A stretch of 5,610 nucleotides of DNA from Deinococcus sp. Marseille-Q6407 (GTDB taxonomy: Bacteria > Deinococcota > Deinococci > Deinococcales > Deinococcaceae): assembly GCF_946848805.1 (NCBI RefSeq), contig NZ_CAMPFU010000012.1, forward strand, positions 1-5,610, given 5' to 3'. The translations under genes and the position numbers were made by a program. Numbering within the stretch: position 1 is the stretch's first letter; each line of letters begins with the position of its first letter. Positions 1 to 3,904 of the stretch are shown piece by piece. Under the pieces are notes generated by a model. The model worked only from the letters and a program-made list of their open reading frames with translations, was not told the DNA's origin and ran no database searches.

Positions 1-82
1 TGCCTTGCTGCAGCCACTCGGTAGCAGCCAGACGCCGCTCCTCAAGTTGGGCACGAGAATATTGGTTCGGTTGCCATTCCAC
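1..82 (-). CDS. IS630-family transposase, N-terminal fragment cut by window edge
   Basis: These are the first 27 codons of the transposase described in full at 2281-3286. The gene reads leftward from a GTG start at 82-80. An in-frame TAA lies 15 nt upstream of the GTG, so translation cannot begin further out. The visible part is the lead-in to the first helix-turn-helix (MEWQPNQYSRAQLEERR...). Nothing new can be learned from this copy. Confidence 0.85.
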   Translation of the reverse strand, partial: MEWQPNQYSRAQLEERRLAATEWLQQG

Positions 83-123
83 GGTCCCTAGAGTTTAGCA
101 GCGCATACTTACGCCGTTATCAA
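1..123 (-). mobile_element. IS630-family element, transposase-start end only (window-truncated)
   Basis: This is the same sequence as 3205-3327, the outer end of the IS where the transposase gene begins. It includes the 22-bp terminal inverted repeat at 102-123 and the flanking TA at 124-125. The element is cut by the window edge, not truncated biologically: on a circle it joins the IS sequence at the end of the unit. Confidence 0.9.
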
Positions 124-223
124 TAGTTTAAGAGTCATAATAGGTTTTGGAAAATTCTTGCAGTTTTGAAAATCGCTAAATTTTACTCCCTGTGTCCTAT
201 ACGTTGAGATATGCCCTAGTTAG

Positions 224-248
224 CCTATGTCTACCTACTATCCATAGG
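224..248. repeat. Inverted repeat CCTATG-N13-CATAGG abutting the purine tract
   Basis: Arms are at 224-229 and 243-248 with a 13-nt spacer. The right arm overlaps the first bases of the purine tract. The stem is short and may be chance, though its position at the tract border is suggestive. The second copy is 3428-3452. Confidence 0.4.
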
Positions 249-327
249 GGGAAGGGGAGAAGGGAGAAGGGGGGGAAAGGGGAAGGAAAGAAGGAAGGAG
301 AGAGAAGGAAGGAGAGAGAAGGGGGAG
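246..327 (+). repeat. 82-nt uninterrupted homopurine tract with G-quadruplex pattern
   Basis: Every base from 246 to 327 on the plus strand is A or G. The first half has G-runs at 247-251, 254-257, 262-264, 269-275 and 279-282 separated by 2 to 4 bases, which satisfies the classical four-run G-quadruplex pattern. The second half contains a 14-bp unit, AAGGAAGGAGAGAG, twice in tandem (291-304 and 305-318). Such tracts can form triplex DNA or G-quadruplexes and can pause polymerases. A role in replication, for example as a fork barrier or priming region, is inference. The second copy is 3450-3531. Confidence 0.85.
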
Positions 328-391
328 TTTTCGCCCGCAAAGGAAAATACCCTGGTAAATAATTTTATTAATGCTGAAAGTTCAAGGGGTG

Positions 392-433
392 TAAATACTC
401 TTGGGAAAGTCTCGCAATAGTTTGTAGTATTTA
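392..433. repeat. Perfect 8-bp inverted repeat, TAAATACT-N26-AGTATTTA
   Basis: Arms are at 392-399 and 426-433 with a 26-nt spacer. The arms are A/T-rich, so this is more likely a pair of protein half-sites or chance than a terminator. No known binding motif is recognised. The second copy is 3596-3637. Confidence 0.4.
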
Positions 434-455
434 TTCTGATTAAAGCAGGGCTATC

Positions 456-472
456 TTTGCACCCTTCGCAAA
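456..472. repeat. Small hairpin TTTGC-N7-GCAAA
   Basis: Five-bp perfect arms at 456-460 and 468-472 enclose a 7-nt loop. No T-run follows on either strand, so a terminator is not supported. The second copy is 3660-3676. Confidence 0.3.
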
Positions 473-665
473 CAAGAAGCGCAACATGTGGAAGTAGTTG
501 GGTAACACATAGGTCTAGTCTGCTGCTGTGGTGACGTACTCAGTTAGGTTAAAGGAAGAAATTTAAGTAGCGGCGATTTCGAGCAGTGACAATTTCTTTT
601 CTCCAATCCTATCTTTTACTCTTCTAAAACAGAAGTGTCTTCGCCAGATGACATATCTTTTTATA

Positions 666-689
666 TATGTAGTAGTCTATGTAGTAGTC
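666..689. repeat. 12-bp tandem direct repeat TATGTAGTAGTC x2
   Basis: Two exact adjacent copies lie at 666-677 and 678-689, directly after an A/T-rich stretch (ATATCTTTTTATATATG, about 653-669) and 11 bp before the first iteron. A/T-rich DNA next to iterons is where plasmid origins usually open, so this is the best candidate for the unwinding element. That is inferred from position and composition only. The second copy is 3870-3893. Confidence 0.5.
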
Positions 690-700
690 TCTGTTATGGG

Positions 701-815
701 TAGAGCAATTTGCACTCTCCGGTTAGAGCAATTTGCACTCTCCGGTTAGAGCAATTTGCACTCTCCGGTTAGAGTAAATTACGCTGACCGGAAAGAGTAA
801 ATCGCTCTGTGAAGT
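701..815. repeat. oriV: Iteron array: five 23-bp direct repeats (putative oriV)
   Basis: Units begin at 701, 724, 747, 770 and 793, a strict 23-bp period of about two helical turns. The first three are identical: TAGAGCAATTTGC, then ACTCTCCGG, then T. The fourth and fifth keep the (T/A)AGAG-AAT core but differ afterwards. Each perfect unit has an internal dyad, GCAA-T-TTGC. Directly repeated sites of this length, in helical phase and upstream of a winged-helix rep gene, are typical initiator binding sites of theta-replicating plasmids. Degenerate outer units often bind more weakly and can serve autoregulation. No exact DnaA box was found beside them. There are no variable spacers, so this is not a CRISPR array. 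The second copy is 3905-4019. Confidence 0.85.
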
Positions 816-835
816 CAGGTAGCTTGAATATCCGT

Positions 836-864
836 TTGGCTGGATTACACCCAATCGGAATAAT
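836..864 (+). promoter_or_regulatory. Candidate rep promoter just downstream of the iterons
   Basis: TTGGCT (836-841), a 17-bp spacer and AATAAT (859-864) match four of six and five of six bases of the sigma-70 consensus. It starts 21 bp after the last iteron, so Rep bound to the degenerate iterons could affect it. It would give a leader of about 320 nt before the GTG. This is a by-eye match and other promoters are possible. The second copy is 4040-4068. Confidence 0.35.
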
Positions 865-899
865 GCCCGTGAAGCCCCTTGCAGCTCTCTATGCGGGTA

Positions 900-933
900 T
901 TTCCTAGGGTCAACTTTCCTAGCCTTTTCCTAG
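900..933. repeat. Three direct copies of TTTCCTAG in the rep leader
   Basis: TTTCCTAG occurs at 900-907, 915-922 and 926-933. The last two sit in an exact 11-bp tandem repeat (915-925 and 926-936), one helical turn apart. They could be protein sites or simple slippage products. The second copy is 4104-4137. Confidence 0.45.
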
Positions 934-967
934 CCTTTTGGTGGATACTGGACAGCCACAGGGTAAA

Positions 968-981
968 CTCTCGGCAGAGAG
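968..981 (+). repeat. Hairpin CTCTC-GGCA-GAGAG in the rep leader
   Basis: Five-bp perfect arms enclose a 4-nt loop. The same CTCTC/GAGAG words recur in the next hairpin (1001-1032), so the two could exchange pairing partners (968-972 with 1028-1032, or 977-981 with 1001-1005). That would give alternative leader folds. The second copy is 4172-4185. Confidence 0.45.
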
Positions 982-1000
982 AACAGAGCAGTTATAAGTA

Positions 1001-1032
1001 CTCTCTTCCCTAATCAGTCTTAGGGCAGAGAG
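1001..1032 (+). repeat. Long hairpin in the rep leader (11 pairs, 2x2 internal loop)
   Basis: CTCTC (1001-1005) pairs with GAGAG (1028-1032), and CCCTAA (1008-1013) pairs with TTAGGG (1020-1025). The loop is TCAGTC, and a 2x2 internal loop separates the two helices. It lies about 160 nt ahead of the rep start. Hairpins of this size in rep leaders are the usual targets of antisense copy-control RNAs or attenuators. I could not find a convincing antisense promoter, so that role is only a possibility. The second copy is 4205-4236. Confidence 0.5.
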
Positions 1033-1042
1033 ATTTAGAGCC

Positions 1043-1060
1043 TGTAATGGATGAATTACA
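1043..1060. promoter_or_regulatory. Operator-like inverted repeat TGTAAT-N6-ATTACA
   Basis: Perfect 6-bp arms at 1043-1048 and 1055-1060 flank a 6-bp spacer, giving an 18-bp dyad with half-site centres about 12 bp apart. This fits a dimeric helix-turn-helix repressor site, or a weak RNA hairpin. The plasmid encodes no separate repressor, so binding by Rep dimers or a host protein is the open question. The second copy is 4247-4264. Confidence 0.4.
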
Positions 1061-1109
1061 TAACATCCCAGTGAGTACCCTGCGAAAGTGTGTATAGTCA
1101 CAGAGCAAT

Positions 1110-1135
1110 AAAAAAAACCGGATGCGCACAAAAAA
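1110..1135. other. Two helically phased A-tracts (A8 and A6)
   Basis: A-runs at 1110-1117 and 1130-1135 start 20 bp apart, close to two helical turns, so their bends should add up to a static curve. They lie between the leader hairpins and the rep start. Any effect on promoter or initiator binding is inferred. The second copy is 4314-4339. Confidence 0.4.
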
Positions 1136-1163
1136 CGCACACCCAGCCTGAACGCCTGTATCG

Positions 1164-1188
1164 TAGCGCATCTGGGGAAAGTGCGCTA
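1164..1188 (+). promoter_or_regulatory. Translation-start hairpin with rep ribosome binding site in the loop
   Basis: TAGCGCA (1164-1170) and TGCGCTA (1182-1188) are perfect 7-bp arms around an 11-nt loop that contains GGGGAAAG (1174-1181), the only Shine-Dalgarno-like sequence near the GTG. The stem ends 4 nt before the start codon. It also contains the in-frame TAG (1187-1189) that rules out an earlier start. The G-run to GTG distance is longer than usual, so the folded stem may bring them closer or limit ribosome access. Either would tune Rep synthesis, but which one cannot be told from sequence. The second copy is 4368-4392. Confidence 0.55.
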
Positions 1189-1192
1189 GACC

Positions 1193-2215
1193 GTGAATAC
1201 AATTATTTCCCCTAAACTTACCGCCGCCATTAACGCCGCTCGTTCTGCTGTCCTAAGCAGTGCCCTAGACGGCTCTGTAAGCCACACAGAGACCCCAGCA
1301 GACCTGCCCCTAGACTCTCTGCCCCTAGAGACACAGCAGGTTATTTCTCAAGTTTGCCAGCAGGCACAGCAGCCCCAGCAGCCCCAGACCGTGACCATAG
1401 ACCGGCTGTCTCGATATGCCACAGCAGATGCCATAGCTGCCCTATCAAGACTCTCTAAGGGGGCTAGAAAGCTCTGGGAACTCTTGCACGGTGTAGCAGT
1501 CCGGGTGGCCGCTCAAAAGGCGTACAGCCCTGCTGTCTCCCAAGTGACTTTCTCTCTGCCACAGTCCCTAATCGCAGCCGCCCTGGGATACACAGACCGC
1601 CATATCAGGAACTTACAGACAGAACTCCATACAGCAGGTCTAGTGGACTCTGGAGCGCTGGCAGCGAAAGTATCAGGGCAGAATCTCTGGGCAAGCACTC
1701 TCTGGGCTGTCAAAACCAGCACAGCAGCCACACAGCCCAAAATCCGGCCTGAAGACTGGGGACATGAGTGGCGGAACCTAGAACTCGATTACAAGCGGAA
1801 AAACACAGCTCTTGGATTTATTTCCGGTCTAGATAAAGACCTAAAGGGCAGACTAGGGGCAGACCTGCTGGCGGCTATCTCCGTTACTGGCCTGTTCAAA
1901 CTACATAACTCCGTTACTTATAGAGCGGAAATAAAGCTAGGCAGCGTTCAGGACGCCATTTACAGTCTCTCGATGCTGGCAGACCCTGAGACCCCAGCAG
2001 AGCGCCGGAACCTGATTCAACAATTGGCAGGATGGGTCTCTGAAAGTTTGCACGATACGCATTCGTTTAGGTGGTGGTGTGGGCAGCTCTGGCAGCTCAG
2101 AACCTGGGCAGACATAGGGGAGATGCAAGCGAAACTGTCTCGACTGCTGGCAGACCTGGCAGAGACGGCCACAGTCAGGAACCCAGCAGCCCTGCTTAAT
2201 TCCAGAATGGTCTAG
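1193..2215 (+). CDS. rep: Plasmid replication initiator (winged-helix Rep), 340 aa
   Basis: Probable initiator that binds the 23-bp iterons ending 377 bp upstream and starts replication. The start is GTG at 1193, because an in-frame TAG lies at 1187-1189 and no ATG occurs in the next 100 codons. Seen in order: an Ala/Ser-rich N-terminus; a Gln/Pro linker at residues 57-65; a helical segment at 68-108; a helix-turn-helix at about 120-151, with AAALGYTDRHIRNL as turn and recognition helix and HTAGLV leading to the wing; a basic stretch at 200-220 (KRKNTALG, DKDLKGR); and a Trp-rich C-terminus at 281-305. Such folds are common in initiators of iteron plasmids. I see no rolling-circle HUH motif and no helicase or primase motif, so theta replication with host enzymes is likely. 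I do not recognise the exact family. It uses AGA and CTA codons freely, unlike the transposase. It is the only non-transposon gene on the plasmid, which strengthens the assignment. Confidence 0.8.
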   Translation: MNTIISPKLTAAINAARSAVLSSALDGSVSHTETPADLPLDSLPLETQQVISQVCQQAQQPQQPQTVTIDRLSRYATADAIAALSRLSKGARKLWELLHGVAVRVAAQKAYSPAVSQVTFSLPQSLIAAALGYTDRHIRNLQTELHTAGLVDSGALAAKVSGQNLWASTLWAVKTSTAATQPKIRPEDWGHEWRNLELDYKRKNTALGFISGLDKDLKGRLGADLLAAISVTGLFKLHNSVTYRAEIKLGSVQDAIYSLSMLADPETPAERRNLIQQLAGWVSESLHDTHSFRWWCGQLWQLRTWADIGEMQAKLSRLLADLAETATVRNPAALLNSRMV

Positions 2216-2283
2216 AAATTCAAGCAGCTCTGCCCCCTGAAATTCCCAGCTCTTTCCGGGTTAGCTGTCGCATGTCTTGATTA
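2216..2283. other. Short gap between convergent rep and transposase; no clear terminator
   Basis: These 68 bp hold GAAATTC twice (2214-2220 and 2239-2245, the first overlapping the rep stop) and a weak dyad, CAGCT-N11-AGCTG (2247-2251 and 2263-2267), with no T-run after it. I do not call a terminator. Rep transcripts may therefore run into the IS and give RNA antisense to the transposase. The TA at 2282-2283 is the IS target duplication. Confidence 0.5.
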
Positions 2284-2811
2284 TTGATAGCGGCGTAAGT
2301 TGGCGTCCATAAGCTGACGGGGCAGGTGAATATAGCGGACCCGCTGCCAGGCGGTGACAAGCCTCTTTTTCAGCGCTCTGATGGAGTGGGCACAAAAGTT
2401 CCCCAACACATTGCGCTTGACGTAGGCCCACACCAACTCGATCGGGTTCAACTCTGGAGCATACGGAGGCAGAAAGATCAGAGAGAGGCGTTCGTGGGAA
2501 CCCACGAACGCCTGGGTCACTTTCGCGTGATGAATTCTCGCATTGTCCAGCACCACGACGATGTTCCCCTGAACTTGGCGCAGGATGTGCCCAAAGAATC
2601 GGATGACTTCTCCACTGCGGATCGCTCTGGATGTTGTGTGCTGGAAGAATCGTCCATCTGAAGTGATCGCCCCAATCGTCGAAAGCTTCTCCCAGTTCGC
2701 TCTGAGCGTGACCAGGGGCGTGACGCCCCTGGGTGACCACGTTCGCCTTCGCACGCCTTTCAACGAGAATCCGACCTCATCCAGATAGATGATTGTGGCT
2801 CCCCCAGCGAC
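2281..2811 (-). CDS. Transposase second frame: DDE catalytic domain (176 residues)
   Basis: Homology resumes at the GTC just past the A8 run (2811-2809) with VAGGATIIYLDEVGF. It continues through the RRTWSPRG and GAITSDGRFF strands, VLDNARIHH, and LPPYAPELNPIELVW, ending in DANLRRYQ. D, D and E of the catalytic triad are all present. The frame stays open upstream to an ATG at 2943, but its first 44 residues are out of register with the family, so independent translation is unlikely. The stop TAA (2283-2281) is made of the duplicated target TA plus one backbone base, so the IS carries no stop codon of its own. Confidence 0.8.
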   Translation of the reverse strand, partial: VAGGATIIYLDEVGFSLKGVRRRTWSPRGVTPLVTLRANWEKLSTIGAITSDGRFFQHTTSRAIRSGEVIRFFGHILRQVQGNIVVVLDNARIHHAKVTQAFVGSHERLSLIFLPPYAPELNPIELVWAYVKRNVLGNFCAHSIRALKKRLVTAWQRVRYIHLPRQLMDANLRRYQ

Positions 2812-3286
2812 CTTTTTTTTCCAACTCCGGGAGCACCTGTTCCCGCCAGGATGCAATCCGAAGTTCGTTCCGCTCAGCAGCCCGCCCATCTGGCATCTGT
2901 GGGCTGAACCCCAACTTTCGTAGGATTTTACGGACGTGATCATGGTGGTACCACACCTCGAAGTGCCGCCCGATCAGCTCTGCCACGCGTTTTGTCGTCC
3001 AAGTTTCGTCAGGAAACCCATGCTGCAGAGCACCCTCCCGCAGGAGGGTGCGAAGCTGGTCGTGCTGAGACTCAGTCAGCCGAGCAGGACGACCAGAGCT
3101 GACCGTCGCTTGCAAGCTTCCCTTCTTTCTGAGCCGAGCACTCCAAGAAGTCACCGTGAGCACGGAGACGCCGAAGTGAGCAGCAATTTCGCGGTGTGTG
3201 TGGCTGCCTTGCTGCAGCCACTCGGTAGCAGCCAGACGCCGCTCCTCAAGTTGGGCACGAGAATATTGGTTCGGTTGCCATTCCAC
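2281..3286 (-). CDS. IS630-family DDE transposase, split by a +1 frameshift (334 aa if joined)
   Basis: Cuts and pastes the IS into TA sites. Two frames on the minus strand join at a run of eight A (2813-2820 as T on plus). Dropping one A turns GAA AAA AAA GGT into GAA AAA AAG GTC and fuses residues 1-158 of the first frame to the DDE domain of the second, giving 334 aa, close to the usual family length. The joined protein has two helix-turn-helix domains (about residues 30-55 and 96-125), then catalytic D (YLDE), D (VLDN) and E (NPIEL) with 35 residues between the last two, as in IS630. A GTG start at 3286 follows AGGG; an in-frame TAA 15 nt upstream blocks earlier starts. The break may be programmed transcriptional or ribosomal slippage, an inactivating mutation, or a homopolymer sequencing error. 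All else looks intact, so I favour slippage or error over decay. Confidence 0.85.
2284..2305 (+). repeat. IS630-family left terminal inverted repeat
   Basis: It pairs with 3306-3327 at 19 of 22 positions; mismatches fall at positions 7, 18 and 19 from the tip. It contains the last codons of the transposase gene, so the repeat is partly coding. Confidence 0.9.
2486..2513. repeat. 28-bp near-perfect palindrome inside the transposase gene
   Basis: Thirteen-bp perfect arms at 2486-2498 (AGGCGTTCGTGGG) and 2501-2513 (CCCACGAACGCCT) are separated by AA. It encodes AFVGSHER, between the second catalytic D and the E. The mRNA would fold into a very stable hairpin and the DNA could extrude a cruciform. 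Confidence 0.8.
2712..2732. repeat. 9-bp inverted repeat, 3-nt loop, inside the transposase gene
   Basis: CCAGGGGCG (2712-2720), loop TGA, CGCCCCTGG (2724-2732). It lies about 80 nt past the A8 run in the direction of translation, too far for a classical frameshift stimulator. It codes for the SPRGVTPL strand of the DDE domain. Confidence 0.7.
2777..3286 (-). CDS. Transposase first frame: DNA-binding half (169 aa)
   Basis: Residues about 30-55 (HREIAAHFGVSVLTVTSWSA) form the first helix-turn-helix. GRPARL at 65-70 is the linker typical of Tc1/IS630 proteins. Residues 96-125 (WTTKRVAELIGRHF, then HHDHVRKILRKLGF) form the second, winged helix-turn-helix. Both should bind the terminal repeats. 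Reading past the A8 run adds only 11 unrelated residues before a stop, so without a frameshift the product is a DNA-binding fragment with no catalytic residues. Such fragments can act as inhibitors of the full enzyme. Confidence 0.8.
   Translation of the reverse strand: MEWQPNQYSRAQLEERRLAATEWLQQGSHTHREIAAHFGVSVLTVTSWSARLRKKGSLQATVSSGRPARLTESQHDQLRTLLREGALQHGFPDETWTTKRVAELIGRHFEVWYHHDHVRKILRKLGFSPQMPDGRAAERNELRIASWREQVLPELEKKGRWGSHNHLSG
2813..2820 (-). other. A8 slippery run at the transposase frame junction
   Basis: The coding strand reads GG, eight A, GG. The downstream frame is +1, so loss of one A or gain of two A in the mRNA restores the full protein. A -1 shift leads to a stop within about 20 codons. 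Runs of eight or more A are known sites of RNA polymerase slippage. The run is covered once in this window, so a miscount cannot be excluded. Confidence 0.6.
2945..2954. repeat. 10-bp perfect palindrome GTGGTACCAC
   Basis: Self-complementary 10-mer with no spacer, within the second helix-turn-helix of the transposase. A TGATCA palindrome (2937-2942) lies just beside it. Probably coincidental. Confidence 0.35.
3030..3051. repeat. 9-bp inverted repeat, 4-nt loop, inside the transposase gene
   Basis: GCACCCTCC (3030-3038), loop CGCA, GGAGGGTGC (3043-3051), coding for LLREGAL between the two DNA-binding domains. It lies 255 nt inside the gene, where a stable mRNA fold could hinder ribosomes or shield the gene from transcripts entering from outside. 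Confidence 0.7.
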
Positions 3287-3305
3287 GGTCCCTAGAGTTT
3301 AGCAG

Positions 3306-3327
3306 CGCATACTTACGCCGTTATCAA
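3306..3327 (-). repeat. IS630-family right terminal inverted repeat
   Basis: Complement of the left repeat with three mismatches. It lies 41 bp outside the transposase GTG and should hold the transposase binding site and probably part of the promoter. The same end is at 102-123. Confidence 0.9.
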
Positions 3328-3449
3328 TAGTTTAAGAGTCATAATAGGTTTTGGAAAATTCTTGCAGTTTTGAAAATCGCTAAATTTTACTCCCTGTGTC
3401 CTATACGTTGAGATATGCCCTAGTTAGCCTATGTCTACCTACTATCCAT

Positions 3450-3531
3450 AGGGGGAAGGGGAGAAGGGAGAAGGGGGGGAAAGGGGAAGGAAAGAAGGAA
3501 GGAGAGAGAAGGAAGGAGAGAGAAGGGGGAG
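3450..3531 (+). repeat. Homopurine/G-quadruplex tract, second copy
   Basis: Identical to 246-327, base for base. Slippage-prone sequence of this kind usually varies between true duplicate copies, so identity supports one molecule read twice. Confidence 0.85.
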
Positions 3532-3904
3532 TTTTCGCCCGCAAAGGAAAATACCCTGGTAAATAATTTTATTAATGCTGAAAGTTCAAGGGGTGTAAAT
3601 ACTCTTGGGAAAGTCTCGCAATAGTTTGTAGTATTTATTCTGATTAAAGCAGGGCTATCTTTGCACCCTTCGCAAACAAGAAGCGCAACATGTGGAAGTA
3701 GTTGGGTAACACATAGGTCTAGTCTGCTGCTGTGGTGACGTACTCAGTTAGGTTAAAGGAAGAAATTTAAGTAGCGGCGATTTCGAGCAGTGACAATTTC
3801 TTTTCTCCAATCCTATCTTTTACTCTTCTAAAACAGAAGTGTCTTCGCCAGATGACATATCTTTTTATATATGTAGTAGTCTATGTAGTAGTCTCTGTTA
3901 TGGG

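Larger units (their letters stand above)
124..1192. other. Non-coding replication/control region upstream of rep
   Basis: This stretch of about 1.07 kb has no convincing gene on either strand. The open frames in it are short, lack a ribosome binding site or are built from repeats. In order it holds an A/T-rich segment, an inverted repeat (224-248), an 82-nt purine tract (246-327), a long-spaced inverted repeat (392-433), a small hairpin (456-472), a 12-bp tandem repeat (666-689), five 23-bp iterons (701-815), a promoter candidate (836-864) and a structured rep leader. Iterons just upstream of a DNA-binding rep gene are the usual arrangement of a theta-type plasmid origin. That function is inferred. 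The second copy is 3328-4396. Confidence 0.75.
1..3204. repeat. First full copy of a 3,204-bp tandem unit (one plasmid circle)
   Basis: Position 1 and position 3205 begin the same sequence, and every landmark recurs at an offset of exactly 3,204: purine tract, iterons, rep, IS left end. The unit starts and ends inside the transposase gene, so the window boundary is arbitrary and not a biological end. One unit contains one rep gene, one origin-like region and one IS630-family element. I infer a circular plasmid read past its own circumference. A true head-to-tail dimer, which recombination can make in small plasmids, would look the same here. Confidence 0.95.
2284..3327 (-). mobile_element. 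Complete IS630-family insertion sequence, 1,044 bp
   Basis: The ends are 22-bp imperfect inverted repeats with 19 of 22 matches, starting TTGATAGCGGCGTAAG on the left (2284-2305) and TTGATAACGGCGTAAG on the right, read inward (3306-3327). TA flanks both sides (2282-2283, 3328-3329). Duplication of a TA dinucleotide is the hallmark of IS630/Tc1-mariner elements, and the single encoded transposase is of that family. The rebuilt empty site reads CTTGATTAGTTTAAG. Every gene-sized part is present, so the element may be active if the frameshift is overcome. It has many GATC and CGCG sites, which the plasmid backbone lacks, so it came from a different sequence background. Confidence 0.93.

Noticed and set aside
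586..615. Promoter-like GTGACA-N18-TATCTT
   Set aside because: The -10 match is weak and no gene follows before the iterons. It could transcribe through the origin, but the match alone does not support it.
648..749. 33-codon plus-strand frame starting ATG with a hydrophobic VVVYVVVSV stretch
   Set aside because: Its membrane-like run is only the translation of the 12-bp tandem repeat, and it continues into the iterons. No ribosome binding site precedes it.
701..815. CRISPR-like array
   Set aside because: The 23-bp units are adjacent with no unique spacers, and there are no cas genes. Iterons fit better.
1089..1102. DnaA-box-like TGTGTATAG within the dyad TGTG-N6-CACA
   Set aside because: One mismatch to the TGTGNATAA consensus, and it is a single isolated site about 270 bp from the iterons. 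Not enough to call.
919..1140. 73-codon open frame on the minus strand in the rep leader
   Set aside because: No ribosome binding site, odd Cys/Ser-rich composition, and it lies across hairpins and repeats better explained as control DNA.
1122..1151. Possible 9-codon leader peptide (MRTKNAHPA) before rep
   Set aside because: No Shine-Dalgarno sequence and no coupling to the rep start. It is too short to support alone.
2247..2267. Possible rep terminator, CAGCT-N11-AGCTG
   Set aside because: Short stem, long loop and no T-run.
2326..2788. Plus-strand and alternative minus-strand frames within the IS
   Set aside because: They run opposite or out of frame to the DDE transposase and match no family. 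They are shadows of the real gene.
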